A stretch of 64,000 nt of DNA from Streptomyces sp. WMMC500 (GTDB lineage: Bacteria; Actinomycetota; Actinomycetes; Streptomycetales; Streptomycetaceae), in the NCBI RefSeq assembly GCF_027497195.1, contig NZ_CP114905.1, forward strand, positions 1,736,001 to 1,800,000, in the 5' to 3' direction. A program made the translations under genes and the position numbers. Position 1 is the stretch's first letter; each line of letters starts with the position of its first letter. Below are positions 30,202-37,878 of this stretch, piece by piece. Under the pieces are notes generated by a model. That model saw nothing but the letters and a program-made list of their open reading frames with translations, had not been told where the DNA came from and did not search any database.

Positions 30202-31026
30202 TCAGGCCGGTTTGCGGGCCACGCCGCCGTACATGGCGATGTGCGAGTTGGGCACCGACTCGCCGATGCCGTCCGGGCGCCAGTGGTGGACCAGCGTCAC
30301 ACCCGGGTCGATCGGCTCCAGGCCGGCGAAGAACCGCTCCGCCTCCGCGCGGTCGCGGATCTGCAGCGGGATGCCCCGCTCGTTGTACTCGCGGCCGACA
30401 CCCGCGACGCGCTCCGGGTCGGTGTCGCCGGTGAAGACGGTCAGGGCCAGGAAGCTGCCCGGGGCCAGCGCGCGCATGAGCCGGGCGACGATGCCCTGCG
30501 GGTCGTGCTCGTCGAGGATGAAGTGGACGATGGCGATGAGCGACAGCGCCACGGGCCGGTCGAGGTCGAGTACCTCGCGCAGTTGGGGGTCGCCGAGGAT
30601 GGACTCGGGGTCGCGCAGGTCGGCCTGGATGTAGCCGGTCCGGCCCTCCTCGGTGCTCTGCAGCAGGGCGCGGGCGTGGGCGAGGACGATCGGGTCGTTG
30701 TCCACGTACACCACCCGGCACTCCGGGGCGACGTCCTGGGCGACCTCGTGGAGGTTCGGCGGTGTCGGTATGCCGGTGCCGATGTCCAGGAACTGCCGTA
30801 CGCCGTACTCGCGGGCCAGCGTCCTGGTGACCCGGTGCATGAAGACGCGGGTCTGCTTCATGGAGGTCGGCAGGCTGGGCCAGGCCCGTACCGAGGCGTC
30901 GCCCGCGGCGCGGTCGGGGGCGAAGTTGTCCTTGCCGCCGAGGAGGTAGTCGTAGACCCGCGCGGAGTGCGGGCGGTCGGTGTACAGGTCGATCTCGGGC
31001 TCGCCGTCGCCGGGTAAGGGGGTCAT
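30202..31026 (-). CDS. DUF574-type SAM-dependent methyltransferase
   Basis: A 274-residue Rossmann methyltransferase of the actinobacteria-specific DUF574 (Methyltransf_19) group. Conserved N-terminus: PHSARVYDYLLGGKDNFAPDR. SAM loop: QFLDIGTGIPT. Second acidic loop: VVYVDNDPIVLAHARALL. Later: ALSLIAIVHFILDEHDP. Streptomyces carry many paralogues; no substrate is established. ATG 31026 is preferred. The open frame extends upstream through a hexamer repeat encoding a (GH)n run, but that lies outside the conserved domain. Probably downstream of the receptor/STAND operon, but separated by about 150 nt. Confidence 0.85.
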   Translation of the reverse strand: MTPLPGDGEPEIDLYTDRPHSARVYDYLLGGKDNFAPDRAAGDASVRAWPSLPTSMKQTRVFMHRVTRTLAREYGVRQFLDIGTGIPTPPNLHEVAQDVAPECRVVYVDNDPIVLAHARALLQSTEEGRTGYIQADLRDPESILGDPQLREVLDLDRPVALSLIAIVHFILDEHDPQGIVARLMRALAPGSFLALTVFTGDTDPERVAGVGREYNERGIPLQIRDRAEAERFFAGLEPIDPGVTLVHHWRPDGIGESVPNSHIAMYGGVARKPA

Positions 31027-31041
31027 GCGGTGCTGTCGCCT

Positions 31042-31113
31042 CTCGTGTCCGTGTCCGTGTCCGTGGCCGTGGCCGTGTTCGTGTTCGTGGCCGTGTCGCG
31101 TCCGTGTCCCGTC
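31042..31113. repeat. Hexanucleotide tandem array (NNCGTG)n
   Basis: About ten consecutive 6-bp units of CCGTGT/CCGTGG/TCGTGT type lie in the leader of the methyltransferase, with decayed units at the right end. Confidence 0.85.
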
Positions 31114-31177
31114 CGAGGTGGCTCTGTGTCGCCGGACGGCTTCGTCACCGTACAAACTCCTTCGTCCTGCGGCCCCG

Positions 31178-32803
31178 TCACGCCGGGCACGTGCCGTCCG
31201 GGCCCTGGAACGTCCGGTACGGCCGCAAGGGGTCCCCGCCCTCCGGGCGGGGGTACTCGATGACCGGGACCGGCTTGCACACCGGCCAGTTGTCCCTCTC
31301 CAGGTCGAAGCCGAACTCCCCGCTGGCGCCGCGGACGCAGTCGTGGCAGGAGTCGGCGCCCGTCGCCACCTTCATGTTGGTGATGGTGTTGTAGACGTCG
31401 AGCCTCGACGGCAGCCGGTCCGACCCCCGGCCACCGCCCGGCGGCCGCACGTCCTCCAGCGCGGACTCCGTGGCCCGGGCGACGACGACGAAGGCGTCGT
31501 GGTGCATGATCGCGTAGCCGTCGTCGAGCGCCTCCCCCGGCAGCCCGCTGACCTTCGCGAACCCGTCCGCGAAGGTGGCGAACCGCTCGCCGGACCCGTC
31601 GCCCGCCCGCCACGACGGCGCGTCGGTCGCCGAGGCGCCGACCGTGACGACCCGCGCCTCGGCCATGTCCGCGCGCACCTGGTCCTCCGTCAGCCCCTGG
31701 GGCAGGCCCGTCGCGACCCGCAGTATGCGGATCTCGGCGTCGAAGTCGTCGCACTCCGGCTCGTCGGACAACTGCGTGATCAGGTGCGGCAGATCGGAGT
31801 CGCGGCCGGCGTAGAAGACGGTGTCCGCCTCCAGCCGGCAGATGCCCCGCACGGCCGACGAGAAGCGGTGCGGCGCGCCGCGGTAGTCGTCGCCCTGGCT
31901 GCCGACGAAGTTCCTGTTGCGGTTCTCCAGCTCGTACTCCTCGCCGAACTGGTCGCGCATGTTCTCCTGGGTGTTGGTGACGTAGTTGTCCTCCGTGCGG
32001 CTGTCCCAGACGAGGAAGCCGGAGGGCTTGCCGCGACGCTCGCCCGGATGGTCGTCGAGGTACGCGGCGAGGGCGGCGACCGACTCGCTGTTCGACGGCG
32101 CGGCCTTGAAGAGCTTGTCCGCGGAGATCTCCGGCGAGCTGAGCACACCGCTGACGGCCGGGATGTCGGCGGCCGAGAGCGCGTCGGCGAGGTCCTGGGT
32201 GTCCTGCTCGCTGTTGGGCAGGCCGATCGCGCCGATGAGCGGCGTGTCCGTCTCGACCGGCTCCTTGACGGTCGGCAGTTCGGCCAGCGCGTCGACCGCC
32301 GGCCGCCACTGGGACAGGTGCCTGCCGACGTTGGTCAGCAGCAACTGGTAGTTGACGCTGCCGTTCCGGTTGGCCTCGATCTGCGCGGTGAGCACGCCGG
32401 CGAGGCTGTGCTCGACGACCTCGGGCGTCATGGCGCTCGACTTCGAGGAGTTGAACGGCAGCATCAGCGCGACCTGGACGTACGACTCCTGGTGCGTGCC
32501 CTCCGACTCCTCCCACTGGTCCTGCACCCGCCGGTTCTCCTGCGCCACCTTCCGCACCAGGCCCGCTATCCGCTGGTCCGGCCCGTCCGCGTCCGGCTCG
32601 AACGCCGGGGACTCGGCGGTGGCGTCGGCGACGCCGACGCACTCCTCGCCGTTCGCCGACTCCACCAGCCCGTCACCGCACGGGTCGTCGCCGCTCAGCC
32701 GGTCCCACCCCAGCAGCCCGGCCACGATGAGGGCCGCGCCGGTCAGCACCGCCAGGATCGCCTTCTCGGCCCGGCCCAGCGGCCTCCGTCTAACCAATGC
32801 CAT
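31178..32803 (-). CDS. Membrane-anchored periplasmic-binding-like receptor
   Basis: A 541-residue protein. One N-terminal signal anchor (AEKAILAVLTGAALIVAGLLGW, about 12-33) has no lipobox and is followed by a Cys-containing stalk (CGDGLVESANGEEC). The large outer domain looks like a type I periplasmic-binding/ABC-receptor fold: YVQVALMLPFNSS, LLLTNVGRHLSQWRPAVDALAEL, IGAIGLPNSEQDTQDLADALSAADIPAVSGVLSSPEI, and GFLVWDSRTEDNYV. A Cys pair (CHDC) and two late cysteines suggest disulfides outside the cell. No permease is nearby, so it is a sensor rather than a transporter subunit. Its ATG overlaps the STAND-like gene by 14 nt. Confidence 0.75.
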   Translation of the reverse strand: MALVRRRPLGRAEKAILAVLTGAALIVAGLLGWDRLSGDDPCGDGLVESANGEECVGVADATAESPAFEPDADGPDQRIAGLVRKVAQENRRVQDQWEESEGTHQESYVQVALMLPFNSSKSSAMTPEVVEHSLAGVLTAQIEANRNGSVNYQLLLTNVGRHLSQWRPAVDALAELPTVKEPVETDTPLIGAIGLPNSEQDTQDLADALSAADIPAVSGVLSSPEISADKLFKAAPSNSESVAALAAYLDDHPGERRGKPSGFLVWDSRTEDNYVTNTQENMRDQFGEEYELENRNRNFVGSQGDDYRGAPHRFSSAVRGICRLEADTVFYAGRDSDLPHLITQLSDEPECDDFDAEIRILRVATGLPQGLTEDQVRADMAEARVVTVGASATDAPSWRAGDGSGERFATFADGFAKVSGLPGEALDDGYAIMHHDAFVVVARATESALEDVRPPGGGRGSDRLPSRLDVYNTITNMKVATGADSCHDCVRGASGEFGFDLERDNWPVCKPVPVIEYPRPEGGDPLRPYRTFQGPDGTCPA

Positions 32804-34832
32804 GACCTCTCCCCTCCTCGCCGCCGGCCCCGCCCCCCACGGCCGAGCCCGGCGTGCGCAGGTCCTTGATCGCCGCCGGCCACTCCTGCGACGCGTCGTA
32901 CAGCGTGCTGTTGCCCGTCGGGTGCTTCAGCGACAGGAAGTCCAGTTCCCGCCCGATCCGGCCGGCCAGGTGCGTGTCGGGTACGGACAGCGGGTCGGCG
33001 GCGAACCACACGGCGTGCAGCAGCCGGTTGACGGAGCGCTGGACGGAGTCGCCCTCGAACGTCCCGTCCCGCTCCCCCGAGGCGGTCGACCGGCAGGCGT
33101 CGGCCCAGGCGGGGTCCGGCGGGTGCGGGGCGGTCGCGATGTGCCAAAGGTCGACGAGCCAGCGTGCCGCGGGGGCGTCGCGGAAGGTGTCGGCGAGCCA
33201 CCGTACGGGCTCGTCGGGGCGGCCCGCGGCCAGCGCGTGGTGCCGGGCGGTGGCGGGCTCGCGGCGGCCCTCGTGGTGGGCGCGCAGCAGCTCGTGCAGG
33301 TCCGGCCAGGACAGCGGCGGGTCGGTCGCGCCCGCCGGGCGGCGGCGCAGCTCGTGCACGAGCACGGCGCGCAGGAAGTCGTCGGCGACGAACGGCCGGT
33401 CGGCCTGCGGCCACTGCTCGGCGCGCAGGTGGCTGCGTACCGCCTCGACGGCGCCGGCCTGGTGGTCCCGCGTCAGGTACGCGCCGGCCAGCGCGCGGGC
33501 CGCGGCCGTGTCCTGCGCGACGGACATCAGCACGAGGTACGCGCTGAGCTCCGCGTCGGGGACGAGGGCGTGGAGCATCTGCTCCGTGACGTTCTCCCCG
33601 GTCAGCCGCAGCCCCGCCAGCTCGTGCGGCTCGACGCTCGCCGGGTCCTGCGCGGCGTCGAGGGCCTCGTAGAAGATCCGGCAGCCCAGCGGGCTGCCGC
33701 CGGTGAACCGGTGCACCGCGCGGGCCACCTCCTGGCGCACGCCGCGCTCCTCGCCGACGCGCATCATCGACAGCAGCTCGTCGCGGTCGAGCGGCGGCAG
33801 CGGCAGCGTGACGAGTCCGGCGCCGTACGAACCGCGCACGGGCCGGCTCCAGCCGGCCAGCTCGGGCACGTCGGCGAAGGTCCACCGGGTGGCGCCGCCG
33901 AACCGCTCGCCCCGCGGCGCACCGAGCGTGGTGGCGACCACGACGAGCGGGTCCGGCCGGTCGTCGGCGGCGACGCGCCGGGCGAGCAGCAGGTCGAGCA
34001 GGTGCCGGCCGGCGGGGGTGTGGACGTTGTCGAGCAGGGCCAGCGGGCGCGGCGCGGCGTTCAGGTGCCGCCATCCGGTGTACGCGGCGCGCAGGTCCTC
34101 CAGCAGCGCCTCGACCAGGATGCTCTCGGTGCGGCGGCGGATGTCGTCGCCGAGGTGGAAGGCGCGGGAGAGGGTGGTGAGCGCGTCGACGCCGTCGGCC
34201 CGGGTTCTGGGGGCGCCGTCCACGTCCCGGTACCACCGGCGCGTCGCCCGGTTCTCCCGCACGCCCAGGTACCGGTCGGTGAAGAGGTGGACGCTCGCCG
34301 CCGCGATGGGCCCGAGGTCGTCCGTGCCCCACCCGTCGATGAGGGCGAGCACGTCGGCGGGCCAGCCGCGGGCCCCGTCCGGGTCCTTCTCCAGGCCGCA
34401 GTCGGTGAGCAGCGCGGCGACCCGCTCGCGGGCGCACGCCTGCTCGCCGAGTTCGCCCCGGTGCCAGGCGCTGACGGCCACCAGGCCGGTGAGCAGCCGG
34501 GGCAGCCGGAGCCGGCCGTAGCCGGGGCGATGGCCGCTGAGGCCCCGGGCCAGCTCGGTCAGTAACTCGGCGGTGGGCGAGGTGTTGGAGACCGCGGCGT
34601 CGTCGTCGGCCGCGCCCGCGCAGTCCACGGCGGCGACGGGGATGCGGTCGGCGTACGCCGACCGCAGCTCCTCCAGCACCGCCGAGCGGCCGCCGCCGTG
34701 GCGGCCGTGGAGCAGGACGGCGGGCACCTCGCCGCGCGGCTCCTGCCGTATCGTCTTGTTCCTGGTGTGGTGGAGCCCCACCATGCGGGGCACCAGTTCG
34801 TGCAGCACGGCCTCACGTCCGTACAGGGTCAA
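32790..34832 (-). CDS. STAND-like P-loop NTPase with a TTA codon
   Basis: A 680-residue cytosolic protein. YGREAVLHELV at the very start is typical of STAND/AAA-type ATPases. The Walker A is LLHGRHGGGRSAVLEEL (about 41-55) with Arg where Lys is standard. A Walker B-like LALLDNVHTPAGRHLLDLLL lies near residue 265, then VVVATTLGAPRGERFGG. The rest is helical (ATARHHALAAGRPDEPVRWLADTFRDAP...), like TPR/WHD regions of signalling NTPases. Leu90 is TTA (34565-34563), the rare bldA codon. It sits 36 nt after the winged-helix gene and overlaps the receptor gene. Function not known. Confidence 0.75.
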   Translation of the reverse strand: MTLYGREAVLHELVPRMVGLHHTRNKTIRQEPRGEVPAVLLHGRHGGGRSAVLEELRSAYADRIPVAAVDCAGAADDDAAVSNTSPTAELLTELARGLSGHRPGYGRLRLPRLLTGLVAVSAWHRGELGEQACARERVAALLTDCGLEKDPDGARGWPADVLALIDGWGTDDLGPIAAASVHLFTDRYLGVRENRATRRWYRDVDGAPRTRADGVDALTTLSRAFHLGDDIRRRTESILVEALLEDLRAAYTGWRHLNAAPRPLALLDNVHTPAGRHLLDLLLARRVAADDRPDPLVVVATTLGAPRGERFGGATRWTFADVPELAGWSRPVRGSYGAGLVTLPLPPLDRDELLSMMRVGEERGVRQEVARAVHRFTGGSPLGCRIFYEALDAAQDPASVEPHELAGLRLTGENVTEQMLHALVPDAELSAYLVLMSVAQDTAAARALAGAYLTRDHQAGAVEAVRSHLRAEQWPQADRPFVADDFLRAVLVHELRRRPAGATDPPLSWPDLHELLRAHHEGRREPATARHHALAAGRPDEPVRWLADTFRDAPAARWLVDLWHIATAPHPPDPAWADACRSTASGERDGTFEGDSVQRSVNRLLHAVWFAADPLSVPDTHLAGRIGRELDFLSLKHPTGNSTLYDASQEWPAAIKDLRTPGSAVGGGAGGEEGRGHGIG

Positions 34833-34868
34833 GCTCCGCTTCCCTCCCGTTGCGGGACGACGTTCCGG

Positions 34869-35765
34869 CTAGCCCAGCAGGCTGCCGACGTGTCGTGCCG
34901 TTTCGAGCAGCAGTTGCCGGCCGGTGGTGTCCGGGGCACTGACCAGCTCGTGTCTGATCCGGTCGTAGAGCGCCTGCAGCCGGCCGGGCCGGTCCTCCTC
35001 GGCCGCGCGGCGCATGTCGTCCGCGTCCCGGAGCAGCAAGCGCAGCCGCTCCTCGTCGAGCCCGAGCGCGGGGCCCAGGCCGGCGAGTTGGTCCGCCAGC
35101 TCGCCGACGACGCGGACGGTGCTGTTCTGGATGATCGTGACGTCGCCCTGCACGTTGCCGATGGTGACCGGGGGCGGCGGCCGGTCGCGCTCGCTGCGCA
35201 GGAACCGGGCGAGGTCCATGCCGGAGTGGCCCCAGTCCAGGCCGCGTTCGGTGAGCTTGACCTGCCCGGTGACCATGTCGCCGGAGAGGCCGTCGTCGGT
35301 GACGCCGAGCAGACCGGCCGACCGTAAGGAGCGGGCGGCGGCGAGGACTTCCTCGGCGTCGAGCGCGTCGCCGTGGAAGAAGACGTGGTCGGCGACGAAG
35401 AAGTCGCGCAGCAGCAGCACGTCGTCGCCGCGGTGCTCGAACGCCCAGCGCAGCACCGCGTTCTCGGCGTACGCGCGGCGGGCCCCGCGGTCGCGGCGCT
35501 CGCGCTCCAGGTGCAGTGCGCGCGCGTGGCCCGCGGGGCGCAGAGAGGTGTCGGCCGGGTTGTGCTCGGGCCACTCGTGGACGTGCACCAGGCCGCGGTC
35601 CGCCAGCGCGACGATGACGGCGGTGACGCCGAGCGCCGGCTTGTTCTGCGCCAGTCCGAACGCGGCGGTGCGCACGGGCACGTCCGCGCGGTGACCGGAC
35701 TCCTGCAGCAACCACAGCAGCAGGCGCGCCTCGTAGCGGCCGAGCTCGGGCCGGCGGTCAGCCAT
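34869..35765 (-). CDS. Winged-helix/adaptor-like protein with a TTA codon
   Basis: A 298-residue protein. N-terminal half: two helical winged-helix-like segments (GRYEARLLLWLLQESGH...LGVTAVIVALADRGLVHVHEW and DAEEVLAAARSLRSAGLLGVTDDG). At about 199-218 there is a short beta-hairpin motif VTIGNVQGDVTIIQNSTVRV, the G-x-V-x-G-D-V type seen before adaptor or effector-associated domains of bacterial NTPase systems. A C-terminal helical region follows. Leu147 is TTA (35327-35325). Start ATG 35765 follows AGAGG; the upstream in-frame GTG lacks a ribosome site. First gene of the three-gene unit. Function unknown. Confidence 0.7.
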   Translation of the reverse strand: MADRRPELGRYEARLLLWLLQESGHRADVPVRTAAFGLAQNKPALGVTAVIVALADRGLVHVHEWPEHNPADTSLRPAGHARALHLERERRDRGARRAYAENAVLRWAFEHRGDDVLLLRDFFVADHVFFHGDALDAEEVLAAARSLRSAGLLGVTDDGLSGDMVTGQVKLTERGLDWGHSGMDLARFLRSERDRPPPPVTIGNVQGDVTIIQNSTVRVVGELADQLAGLGPALGLDEERLRLLLRDADDMRRAAEEDRPGRLQALYDRIRHELVSAPDTTGRQLLLETARHVGSLLG

Positions 35766-35941
35766 CGGCGCGTAACCTCTGTTCTGCGTGCGGTGGTTGG
35801 GGATGCGCACGAATCTACCTACGATGCCCGCCGGTCACCAGTTCGTTGCCCTACGCAGTCGCCGCAATGCGGCCATCTCGTAGCAGGACCGCGACCTGCG
35901 GGCGCCGCGCCGCCGCACCGACGCCCCCGGCGGCTGCCCGC

Positions 35942-36340
35942 CTACGGCAGCACGGCGATCCCGTCCAGCTCCACCAGAGCCTCGGCGTCCCAGAGCCGGG
36001 TGACGCCGATCAGCGCCATCGCCGGGTAGGTGTCGCCGGCCAGGCGGCGCCAGACGCGGCCGAGTTCGGCGGCGTGCGCGCGGTAGTCCTCGGGGTCGGC
36101 GGCGTAGACGGTGACGCGGGTGAGGTGGGCGGGCTCCCCGGCCGCGGCGGCGAGCGCGGTGAGGAGGTTGCCGAGGGCCTGTGCGAACTGCTCGGGGAGG
36201 GTCTCGCCGACGATCCGGCCGGCGCCGTCGAGCGCGGTCTGCCCGGCGAGGAAGACGAGGGTGGAGCCGGTGGCGGTGACGGCGTGGCTGAAGCCGGAGG
36301 GCTTGGCGAGGACGGCGGGATTGATGCGGTGGACGGACAC
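35942..36340 (-). CDS. RidA family enamine/imine deaminase
   Basis: A 132-residue YjgF/RidA-type protein: HAVTATGSTLVFLAGQTALDGAGRIVG, FAQALGNLLTALAAAAGEPAHLTRVTVYAAD, YPAMALIGVTRLWDAEALVELDGIAVLP. The catalytic Arg equivalent is probably the Arg in GVTRLW, where most members have xxRxxLP. RidA proteins hydrolyse enamines/imines. Beside a probable 2-aminobenzoyl-CoA pathway this would remove the amino group from the reduced ring. GTG start at 36340 is 60 nt after the acyl-CoA dehydrogenase stop, so the two are probably one operon. Confidence 0.85.
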   Translation of the reverse strand: MSVHRINPAVLAKPSGFSHAVTATGSTLVFLAGQTALDGAGRIVGETLPEQFAQALGNLLTALAAAAGEPAHLTRVTVYAADPEDYRAHAAELGRVWRRLAGDTYPAMALIGVTRLWDAEALVELDGIAVLP

Positions 36341-36399
36341 GGCGGCTGCGGTTCCCTTCGGTGGGCGGCGACGGGGTGAGGCCCCGGCGGCCTCGGACG

Positions 36400-37668
36400 T
36401 CAGGCTCGGGGTGGGCGGCGGTACAGCTCCTTGGCGATGATGCTCCGCTGCACCTCCGTCGCCCCCTCGTAGATGCGCGGCGCGCGCACCTCGCGGTAGA
36501 GGTGCTCCAGCAGATGCCCGGCTTCGAGCGCGCGGGCCCCGTGGATCTGCACCGCCGCGTCGACGGCGGCCTGCGCGGTCTCCGTCGCCAGCAGCTTCGC
36601 CATCGCCGCCCGCCGGGCGATGTCCGGCGCGCCCGCGTCGTACGCCGAGGCCGCCGCGTACACCAGCAGCCGCGCCGCCTCGACGCGGGTGGCCGTCTCG
36701 GCGAGGGTGTGGGCGACGGTCTGCAGGTCCTTCAGCGGGCCGCCGAACGCCTCCCGCCGCTCGGCGTGGTCCAGCGCCGCGTCGAGCGCCGCCTGGGCCA
36801 TGCCGACGGCGAACGCGCCGACGGAGGGGCGGAAGAGGTTGAGCGTGGCCATGGCGGTGCGGAAGCCGCCGTCGACCTCGCCGAGCACGTCGGCGGCGGT
36901 GACGGGGACGCCGTCGAAGCGGAGCGTGCCGATGGGGTGCGGGCTGAGCATGGCGAGCGGTTCGCCGGTCAGCCCGGGGCGGTCGGCGGGCACGAGGAAG
37001 GCGGTCACGCCGCGGGCGCCGGCGGCACGGGAGTCCGCGACGCGGGAGTCGGCGACGCGGGAGTCGGCGACGCGGGAGTCGGCGACGGGTGCAGTGCGGG
37101 CGAAGACGGTGGCGAAGTCGGCCTCGGGCGCGTTGGAGATCCACTTCTTCTCGCCGGTCAGCCGCCAGCGCCCCGGCCCGTCCGGCTCGGCGGCCAGCCG
37201 CAGCGCCGCCGCGTCGGAGCCCGCCTCCGGCTCGGTCAGCGCGAACGCGGCGACCGCGCGCCCGGCCGTCACCTCCGGCAGCCACCGCTCGCGCTGCGCG
37301 GGCGTGCCGGCCTGGACGACGGGGTACGCGCCGAGGCCCTGGAGCGCGAGCGCCGTCTCGGCCTCGGTGCACTCGCGGGCCAGGGACTCGCGCAGCAGGC
37401 AGAGGGTGAGCGCGGAGACCGGCCCGGCGGCGGGGAACACCCGGGCCAGCAGGCCGGGTTCGCCGTCGTCGCCGGGGGCGCCGAGGGCGGCGAGGAGGGG
37501 CCGGTTGACCCGGCCGGGCGCGCCCGCCGCGGCCAGGGGGCGAAGCCGCCGCGCGGCGAACGCGCGCAGTTCGGCGCACCACGCCTGCAGCCCCGGGTCG
37601 AGCGCGAAGGGCTGCGGCTGCCCGGGCTGCCGCTGCTGTCGGTGTTGCTGCGGCTGCTGCTGCGCCAT
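36400..37668 (-). CDS. Acyl-CoA dehydrogenase with a (VADSR)4 repeat
   Basis: A 422-residue FAD enzyme: VAAFALTEPEAGSDAAALRL (FAD/substrate loop), WRLTGEKKWISNAPEADFATVFART, DGGFRTAMATLNLFRPSVGAFAVGMAQAALDAALDHAERREAFGGPL, and C-terminal IYEGATEVQRSIIAKELYR. The expected catalytic Glu lies in IYEGATEVQ. An internal insertion near residue 195 is built from four VADSR copies encoded by a 15-bp tandem repeat, in a surface loop of the middle beta-domain. ATG 37668 follows AAGGAG. It probably desaturates an alicyclic CoA ester in the anthranilate-like pathway; divergent from the CoA ligase. Confidence 0.88.
   Translation of the reverse strand: MAQQQPQQHRQQRQPGQPQPFALDPGLQAWCAELRAFAARRLRPLAAAGAPGRVNRPLLAALGAPGDDGEPGLLARVFPAAGPVSALTLCLLRESLARECTEAETALALQGLGAYPVVQAGTPAQRERWLPEVTAGRAVAAFALTEPEAGSDAAALRLAAEPDGPGRWRLTGEKKWISNAPEADFATVFARTAPVADSRVADSRVADSRVADSRAAGARGVTAFLVPADRPGLTGEPLAMLSPHPIGTLRFDGVPVTAADVLGEVDGGFRTAMATLNLFRPSVGAFAVGMAQAALDAALDHAERREAFGGPLKDLQTVAHTLAETATRVEAARLLVYAAASAYDAGAPDIARRAAMAKLLATETAQAAVDAAVQIHGARALEAGHLLEHLYREVRAPRIYEGATEVQRSIIAKELYRRPPRA
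37029..37088. repeat. 15-bp tandem repeat inside the acyl-CoA dehydrogenase
   Basis: Four units of about GGGAGTCGGCGACGC encode VADSR each. The leftmost has one variant base. It keeps the reading frame because the unit is a multiple of 3. Confidence 0.9.
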
Positions 37669-37796
37669 GCGGATGCTCCTTCTTCCCGGCGAGTGCGGTC
37701 CCGGGCGTCGCCGGCCGGGCGGGCCGGTGCCGGGCGCGGGGATGGCGTCCGGTGCGTCGCGGGTGCGCGTCCGGTGTGCGGGTACGGGCCGGGCCG

Positions 37797-37825
37797 GATA
37801 TCGCGGACTGTTGACTGTCGTCACG
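37797..37825. promoter_or_regulatory. Divergent promoter/operator of the aryl-CoA cluster
   Basis: TGAC-TGTC-GTCA (37812-37823) is a perfect inverted repeat. On the minus strand the 14-mer ending at its inner arm is followed after 9 nt by GATATC (37802-37797, -10 of the dehydrogenase operon). On the plus strand TTGACT (37811-37816) with TACGCT 16 nt later could be the ligase promoter. An element with the same 14-mer and the same 9-nt spacing to GATAAC precedes the enoyl-CoA hydratase gene at 47955-47983. Confidence 0.7.
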
Positions 37826-37878
37826 CCAACGCTACGCTCCTTGGGGTACCGCAGGGCAGACCTAGGGGGCGTACCGCC

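Noticed and set aside
31027..31155. His/Gly-rich N-terminal extension of the methyltransferase
   Set aside because: Encoded by a hexamer repeat outside the conserved domain and with no ribosome site; I kept ATG 31026 and only flagged the repeat.
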